From assembly GCA_030062745.1 (NCBI GenBank), contig CP099839.1:11242802-11306801 (forward strand): a stretch of DNA of 64,000 nucleotides, read 5' to 3'. The translations under genes and the position numbers were made by a program. Shown one piece after another: positions 57,760 to 64,000 of the stretch. The notes below the pieces were generated by a model. It made no database searches. It was not told where the DNA came from and saw nothing but the letters and a program-made list of their open reading frames with translations. The stretch comes from Capitulum mitella (lineage: Eukaryota > Arthropoda > Thecostraca > Pollicipedomorpha > Pollicipedidae). Position 1 is the stretch's first letter. Every line of letters starts with the position of its first letter.

Positions 57760-60290
57760 CAGCCGCCAGGCCTGGCGGACCTTTCGGCCGGCGGCTGCGG
57801 CGTCAGACGCCAGACGGCCGGACTGGCCGGCCGGCCCGCATGTAAATGTGGGAAGACAGCAACCGCCGAAACATATGACACCATCGGCGATGACCGTCTG
57901 GCAGCCTGTGCGCGGTCTCGGACGCAGCGACGGCCGTAGCTGCGGTAAACCACCGAATCTAATTATGCAACGGGTCATTGTGGACGATTACATATGCACA
58001 GAGATGGGTAGCTTGCCAGAAGTGCCTGCACAAATCAATGGAAGCTACCGGCATGCCAAAGCTGTAGTAAGATGCTCGTATTCTGTTGACGGTTAGAGAG
58101 CACGTGCTCTACGTTCCTTACGTCACACAGGTCGAAGAACTCATCGTTCAGGCACCTTATGGATGTCTACGTTTTCTGCATAGCGAGCCCTTGATACCGG
58201 CAGGAATGCTAATTATCCGGACAGTCTATGGAGATTTAATCTATTTTGTGTTTGCTGAGCAAAATTACTACCCAGTAGTGCTACGGGTGTTAATTGTCTT
58301 TTGATCTCATCATAATTATACTCCCTGATTTGTAACATACGATGAGTAACAGCATGCCTGAAAATCGGATGTGGACCTCCCAATGAACGGAGATTTGACA
58401 TGGTCATTCGATTACTGACTGACAAGAAATGACCCACAACCATATTGTACACTAACTAATTCAAGATCAACATCTCTTCTCTCGGACTTATGTCCAAACC
58501 TATCGTTTCAGCTCGAACACCTATGAAACTGCTTCGCAGAAAATCCATTGATTAAGACCTGAGACATGGTGCAGCAGTTGAAACTTATATTTTAATGTTT
58601 TTCTCAGAATTAATTGATGAATACCTCAGTGAATCGAAACCAATTTCTCGGTAAGGGACAGCGGGTCTACAAAACGATTCTGATAACGCTTGAAACAAAA
58701 GTACCCAAGACGAACGTAAAAATGAATTGGCGGTCTTAACACCACTGGCACCTTCCCGAAACTATGTCTCCGACAGCAGCCAGGCATCCTCGCATCAGAA
58801 CCTGTGGCGATTTGATCATTACGCGCCAAGGCAACCTGCTTACGGCTATGTCCAACGTCACGTACGTATCTAAGAACTTCTCAACGGACGGGGAACTACC
58901 AAACGTGCTCCAACAAAACCATGGGCTGATTAGCTGAGGTTCCACCCAGACAGTCCTGTGCTTCCTGGAATGTTGACTTTAAATTGAATTTGAGAACGTA
59001 CAGCTGGTCACAAAGCCTGCTCAAGCACGATACGTTCTTTCTCCGCTCTGCGCTTCTTTCCACGCAATGATAAAGACACTCACCAAGGCATCGAACTGCA
59101 AAAATATTGTTGCGGTCGAAACGGTAAAATGACTGGATTGGACGGCGATGACTCTACAATTGGTGTGATGTTCTCCGGCGTCGTTTCGCAGGTCAACTCC
59201 CGTCACGAACGTACGAGTCGCAGTCTCAGCCACCGGTTATCCAGACCTCAGCGGGAGGATGAATGGAAAGAATTCCGGTTAGTCATCCGACGTAGCAATA
59301 ACCCCAGTATACGACCCATGAGCCGGTCGGATAGTTGTGGTCAAGTGAGCCGAACTGAGTGGCTGGGATCGACCGATTCGACGGCACATTCTCTGCGGTA
59401 CTTGCACCTCCTCCCACCGGCAAAAAGACTCCATTGCGCCGCCGAGGCGGATGATCCCACGCCAACAGCGAGACACGCCGGCGAATCGACCGCAACGTTC
59501 GGTGTGCAAAACGGACCCGTGGCCGGCGACCAGAGCCAGACGTCCCGTTTTTCATCCGGAAGATCCCGGCAGGTCGCCGGCGCCGCTGCGGAGCATGTTC
59601 GCCTGCACACTATTTCCTGACCAAACCGCACGCTCGGCAGCCGTCCGCAAGATGGTCGCCGCAGCCGCGAGGCAGAGGTGCGCGCGACTGGAGGATCCGC
59701 TTAGCCGTCGGCGTGCTCAAGGTGGGTCGCAGGGGCACTTTGCCGCCCCTCGCTGCAGCGTCGTGCCCGCAGTGTTCGCAGTGTCCGGTGCAGCCTGGCG
59801 CCTGATACCTTTTGAGAGCATCGAACGTTTTTAAAGATCTGCCGTGCCCGAGATAATTAGCTTTTCAATGGTCAATGCCTGTCGACGTTTTTAAATCTCC
59901 TTGTGTATGTATGACCATGCACGGCTCGCGGTATTTCAGCTACATGGCTGCCGCTGTTGGCGTCAACATTCGGTAGAGTTCTGAAAGGCTTTTTTGTTAC
60001 GGTCCAAGCAGACATCTCAGTCAGGCAGGCTGCGACATCACTCGCTCGCCATTTAGCTGAGGGAAAATGGGAGACTGCTTCGCCCGCGACAAACGGCATG
60101 AGGAGTTGCGACGGTTCGCGACAACAGCACTCGAACGTGTCGTTAAAGCTTTATAACACCAGAGGTGAGGGTGGGCCGAACAGTGCTCTCCGGTCTGATA
60201 GTCCAGGTCAGCCGGACGGAGAGGCCGGTGAACCAAACCAGCCTCCAGCCTGATTAAAATTAACAAAGCAGGTCATCTCTCAGCGGAGAG
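57760..60290. other. Gene-free stretch, CpG-rich near 59350-59720
   Basis: A 163-codon plus-strand frame at 59129-59620 is hydrophilic, rich in Ser and Arg, and unlike any family I know. No splice pattern supports it. Confidence 0.45.
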
Positions 60291-60570
60291 TCGGCGTCAC
60301 TCGGACAGTAGCGGCCGGCCAGGGGGACCGGCCTCCAGCTGGCCCCAACAGAGCCGGCCGGCCCGTCTCGAGGTCAGCTGGACGGCAGGAGTCAGCCGGC
60401 GGCCGGCAGAGCTGGCCGCCGGCCGGCGGCACAACATCTGTGCAGATGCCCGGCTGTTACTACGATCACTCGCCTGTGACGCTGGGAGCGGGGCGCGCTC
60501 CGGCCACGTACGCCGCCACTGCCCCGCCGGCCGGCCGGCCCGGACGGACGGACGGACGGACGACGGGGAC
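60291..60570. other. GC-rich patch ending in an (ACGG)n microsatellite
   Basis: ggccggcc and ccggccgg words are dense at 60300-60430, and ggacggacggacggacgg runs at about 60539-60562. No gene is seen. Confidence 0.6.
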
Positions 60571-62950
60571 GGACGCTGGACAGGGGACGAGATGGGCCAA
60601 CGGGGCAGAGAAGAGGGATGCTGTGTAGGCTCTGTGCTGAGATGAGGACGAATGGGGATGTACAACAAATTGCGACAGTGATCTCACTGAACTGGAAAAT
60701 GGGGGCGGACGGACACGGAATGGTAAGAGGAATTACAAGCGGAAGAATAAGTCAAGGAAGAAATAATTTAAAAGCATAAAGAGTCAAAAAAAATTTAATA
60801 CGGTAACGAGTGACTTTGAAAACATCCGACCAAATGATTCTTTAAACTACTGTAGTATCCAACGGAGGACAAAAACGTTTAATATCGAACATTAGGAGGC
60901 ATGGTCCGCTTTAAGGTATTGCTAATGTTACGACAGGCGCTGCCGCAAACCAGAAGCAATAACTTTCTAGATCCTACCAATGCTTCGGTTTGCTTCCGTT
61001 CGGAGAACTTGTTTTCTGAGAACACTTTCTCATAATCGCAGGCCACCATTCTTCCAACAGTTTCTTTCGCTTTCTAACAGGCGTCTTCTAATCACTGCAG
61101 GTGAAGACTTGCCCTAAGATCAATCTGCAATGTTAATTTCACGGACAATAGTCGAACGCAGTCAGACTGGAGGCTGGATCCGGGTCAGCCATCACTGCTC
61201 AGGGATCTACGCTGTCAGCCCCGACCACCCGTTACCCTGGGTGCGGCATACGTCCTTTGCCAACAGACAAAGTAAATGCTCTTGAAAAGCATGGGCGTCT
61301 TCTCAGATGGAGAGGCAATGAACTATGAAGTGATGTAAATCTCCACGCTGCATGAAGTCGTTAACGCTCGCTATGTTCATTTAACATTCTGAACTCGTTG
61401 TCGGTTAATACTTGATGCGTGAATATGTATATAGCAAAATAAGCCTTGGCAGCCTCCCTAATGCAGATCAGACCGCTCGCACGAATTTCCTGAAAGAGGA
61501 CAGCACCGTATAATGAGCATTGTGCCAGGCGTCTGAGACAGGCTCTCTCGACATTTGATCCGACCGTAGCTGGTGCTGAGCGGCATTCTGCTGCACTGTA
61601 AAAATAATTGTTATCCCGGCACTAACGGCACTTTTACTTTGACTGAAGCATGCTAGAAGTGATACGCGAAGTCGTTTCCGAGGGTATGGACATATAATGT
61701 AGTTTAAGTAGGTATCCAGGGAGTATAGGTTTTCCGGGGGCATTGCTTTATCGATGGCGAGAACAGCCGACTGATGAGTTTGTAGAAGTGTTTTCCCGGG
61801 TGTCGCTGTACCGAACCCCCTATACGGCAGCAACCGTACCTGCTCCAAAAAAATGTGGGCACTTCGGAAATCTTTTACATCAGGCCTATGAACCTCCTTA
61901 TGAGGCGTTCAGCAACCACCTCGTGGTGCTTGTTCAACACCCGCACCGGAATACTCCGTATTTCCCAAGTCCGAGAGGATGCACACTGGGATGTAACCTG
62001 GCTCTGGGCAACACCCAAACAGCGGCGTCTGGCCGTCTTCGGCGGACCACGCCTGGTCTGGGCGTCCCTGTAGGCCGTCATGCGGTCCAGGCAGAAACGT
62101 TCCGACTTCTAGTTCCGACGTTGGATCAAAGGCGGTGAAGTCCCGGCAAAACGGTCTAACGCAGCCCACAGACCGGGTCAGCTCTCTTGGACGATCGCAG
62201 TCACACATTCTTGCAGCAGATGACGCATCTATTATAAGGAAAATCTGCAATTTTTATTTATGTCATGACGTTTCCTGTACGTGGGCACTGTCTTTGCGCC
62301 AATTCGTCAAGTCTAGCCTGATCTCCTTAAGAACAGATTTTCTTTTTACTTTCAGTTTGGATGTAGAAAATGAAAATTCAGCATGATTCTCTCTGGCCCT
62401 TCTCCAGCAAAAGAGGATTCAAGCGATACGTAACTCGCATTCACAGAGGTCGCATCTGTGCTGTGCGACATGGGACATATCCTAGCGGACATTGAACTAC
62501 TGCTGGCTGCATAGCATATGACTGCAACACACCCGACACCTACCTTATATACCAAGCTGGCGGCAGCAGGTCTCGCTACATTTACTTCGCATGCCAACGA
62601 ACAGCCACGGTGACCGCGCCATCTGGTACCTTCCAACCGGCCTGATCGAATACGTTAAGCACGTGATAGCGCTTTCCCTGTGCAGGTCAGTGCGATCACC
62701 CGTCGGGGACGCTTGCTGAAGCTTGTTTTATGTTATGCTTAGCGTACCGGTTTTGGCTTGTGTGGGTGGCATGGTTTATTTGTTGCACGACGGGGGTATG
62801 GGATACGCGGCCATGTGTTGTTGGCGACAGGGATGGTAGGCTGTGTTCGCCATGATGGTGATGGCGCTGATGGCAGTAATTAAGATCAGGTGAGCAACAG
62901 TGCGCGCCAGAGTTGTCTTATTGGGTTTATCAAGGCTTTTACTTGACTTT
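60571..62950. other. Gene-free stretch
   Basis: A run near 61743-62138 is open in several frames on both strands, but none gives a protein I recognise. No repeat is evident. Confidence 0.45.
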
Positions 62951-62959
62951 GGCAGACGT

Positions 62960-63128
62960 CAGTACATTCCAGCGGTCTAACGCAGCCCGGCGTTCTAACA
63001 CAGTTTAGCGGTCCCATATCCGGTCCAGCAGTCCAACACGGTCCAGCGGTGCAACACAGTCCATCGGCAGTCCAACACAGTCTAGCGGTCCAGTCCGACA
63101 CAGTCCAGCAGTCCGGACACAGTTGACC
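62960..63128. repeat. Minisatellite with a unit near 20 bp
   Basis: Degenerate copies of cagtccaacacagtccagcg follow one another about eight times. Confidence 0.85.
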
Positions 63129-63424
63129 AGTTCCAGTGCCGCGCGTCCTGCGCGCTTGACCAGGCTGCGTGCCCGGTCACGGACGCCGTTGTCCCCCGGC
63201 CGGCAGTGAACTATCCCCAGTGCACGGTTGAGCGGCCACACCGGTCCTGGCGCCGCTTCACCGGTATGCAAATGTTTAGCCGACTCATTTTCGATGAATG
63301 TCGGCGTGGTTTGCAGGCGGCCGTATTTGCGGGCGCCCCGTGTGAAGTGACCCGTGACAGGCTGGCTGCGGCCCGGCGAGACGGCTGCAGCCGCCCGCCG
63401 GCAGGGGCAAGGAACTCTCGCCGC

Positions 63425-63715
63425 GGCCGCCGCTCCCCGAGCTGACGGCTGCCCTGCCCTGAGCCGGCCGCCGGGCCGCCGGGCCGCCGCTGGACCGAGG
63501 GTGGCCCCGCGCTGACGGTTGCCCTGCCCTGAACCGGCCGCCGGGCCGCCGCTCCCGGAGCTGACGGCTGCCCTGCCGTGAGCCGGCCGCCGGGCCGCCG
63601 CTCCCCGAGCTGACGGCTGCCCTGCCCTGAGCCGGCCGCCGGGCCGCCGCCGCTCGACCGAGGGTGGCCCGTGCTGACGGCTTGCACTGCCCTGAGCCGG
63701 CCGGGCCGCGCCCTG
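63425..63715. repeat. GC-rich minisatellite with a unit near 58-60 bp
   Basis: About five copies of a unit containing gctgacggctgccctgccct, then gagccggccgccgggccgcc and a variable ending ctccccga or ctggaccgagggtgg. Nearly pure G/C. Confidence 0.9.
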
Positions 63716-64000
63716 ACCGTCAGGCGGGGGCGGCCCGACCGAGCGCGGCTGCCGACTGCTGGTGGCCGCGGGACGGGCAGCGGCGGCCGAGCGGTGCCGG
63801 ACAACAGAGAAGTGGCGGGTTTGAGTGCAGATAGCTCGTTCGCGAAGCGCTCGTTCGCTTTGTTCGTTTTACAGCTGGTGATTTGGGCGGTGCGTGTAAT
63901 GTGCGCCTGCGGCAGTCTCAGTTATGCTTGCGCCAGGCCTGCGCAGAGGTAGCCAGTTATTGCAGTGCGTAATGGCCATTGCCATGAGCTGATAGCCTGC

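Noticed and set aside
61743..62250. A possible retroelement fragment, open in several frames
   Set aside because: No reverse transcriptase, integrase or gag motif could be recognised in any frame.
57290..63715. Regular repeats that might be taken for CRISPR arrays
   Set aside because: There are no unique spacers between constant repeats, the units vary, and the genome is eukaryotic.

Overview
This is eukaryotic nuclear DNA. Coding regions are split into many short, GC-rich exons with GT-AG (and one apparent GC-AG) introns. The exon content suggests an invertebrate, most likely an arthropod and perhaps a crustacean, because two genes match the animal proteins citron and neurofibromin along their length. 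A barnacle-like genome would fit the GC-rich exons and abundant minisatellites, but the sequence alone does not prove the taxon. No bacterial, viral or CRISPR features were seen. Family matches come from recalled knowledge of the families; no database search was possible. || Layout. (1) 1-7155, plus strand: the 3' half of a citron rho-interacting kinase gene (C1 zinc finger, PH domain, CNH/citron-homology domain, basic tail); the kinase and coiled-coil parts lie left of the window. (2) 7156-8780: intergenic space between two convergent genes. (3) 8781-44372, minus strand: a complete neurofibromin (NF1) gene. I could assign 52 coding exons whose phases all agree; they sum to 8,421 nt, a multiple of three, giving a predicted protein of 2,806 residues. 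The RasGAP domain with its arginine finger, the Sec14-PH module and the C-terminal helical-repeat region are all recognisable. (4) 36786-38225, plus strand, inside NF1 intron 6: a nested, apparently single-exon gene for a secreted protein. (5) 44373-48495: AT-richer space containing a piggyBac-like non-autonomous transposon; a related, older copy sits in NF1 intron 2. (6) 48496-50233, plus strand: a four-exon isochorismatase-like hydrolase (ISOC1/ISOC2 type), divergent from NF1. (7) 50234-64000: no recognisable gene; it holds several minisatellites and CpG-rich patches. || Function. Citron acts at the cytokinetic midbody downstream of RhoA; NF1 switches off Ras. They are adjacent here in tail-to-tail orientation, and nothing in the sequence shows a functional link. 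|| The most striking unexplained pattern is that exon-intron junctions of both large genes are repeatedly duplicated in tandem: exon edge plus splice site copied two to about eight times at eight or nine junctions. The duplicated donors or acceptors look usable, so these arrays could drive intron growth or alternative splicing.
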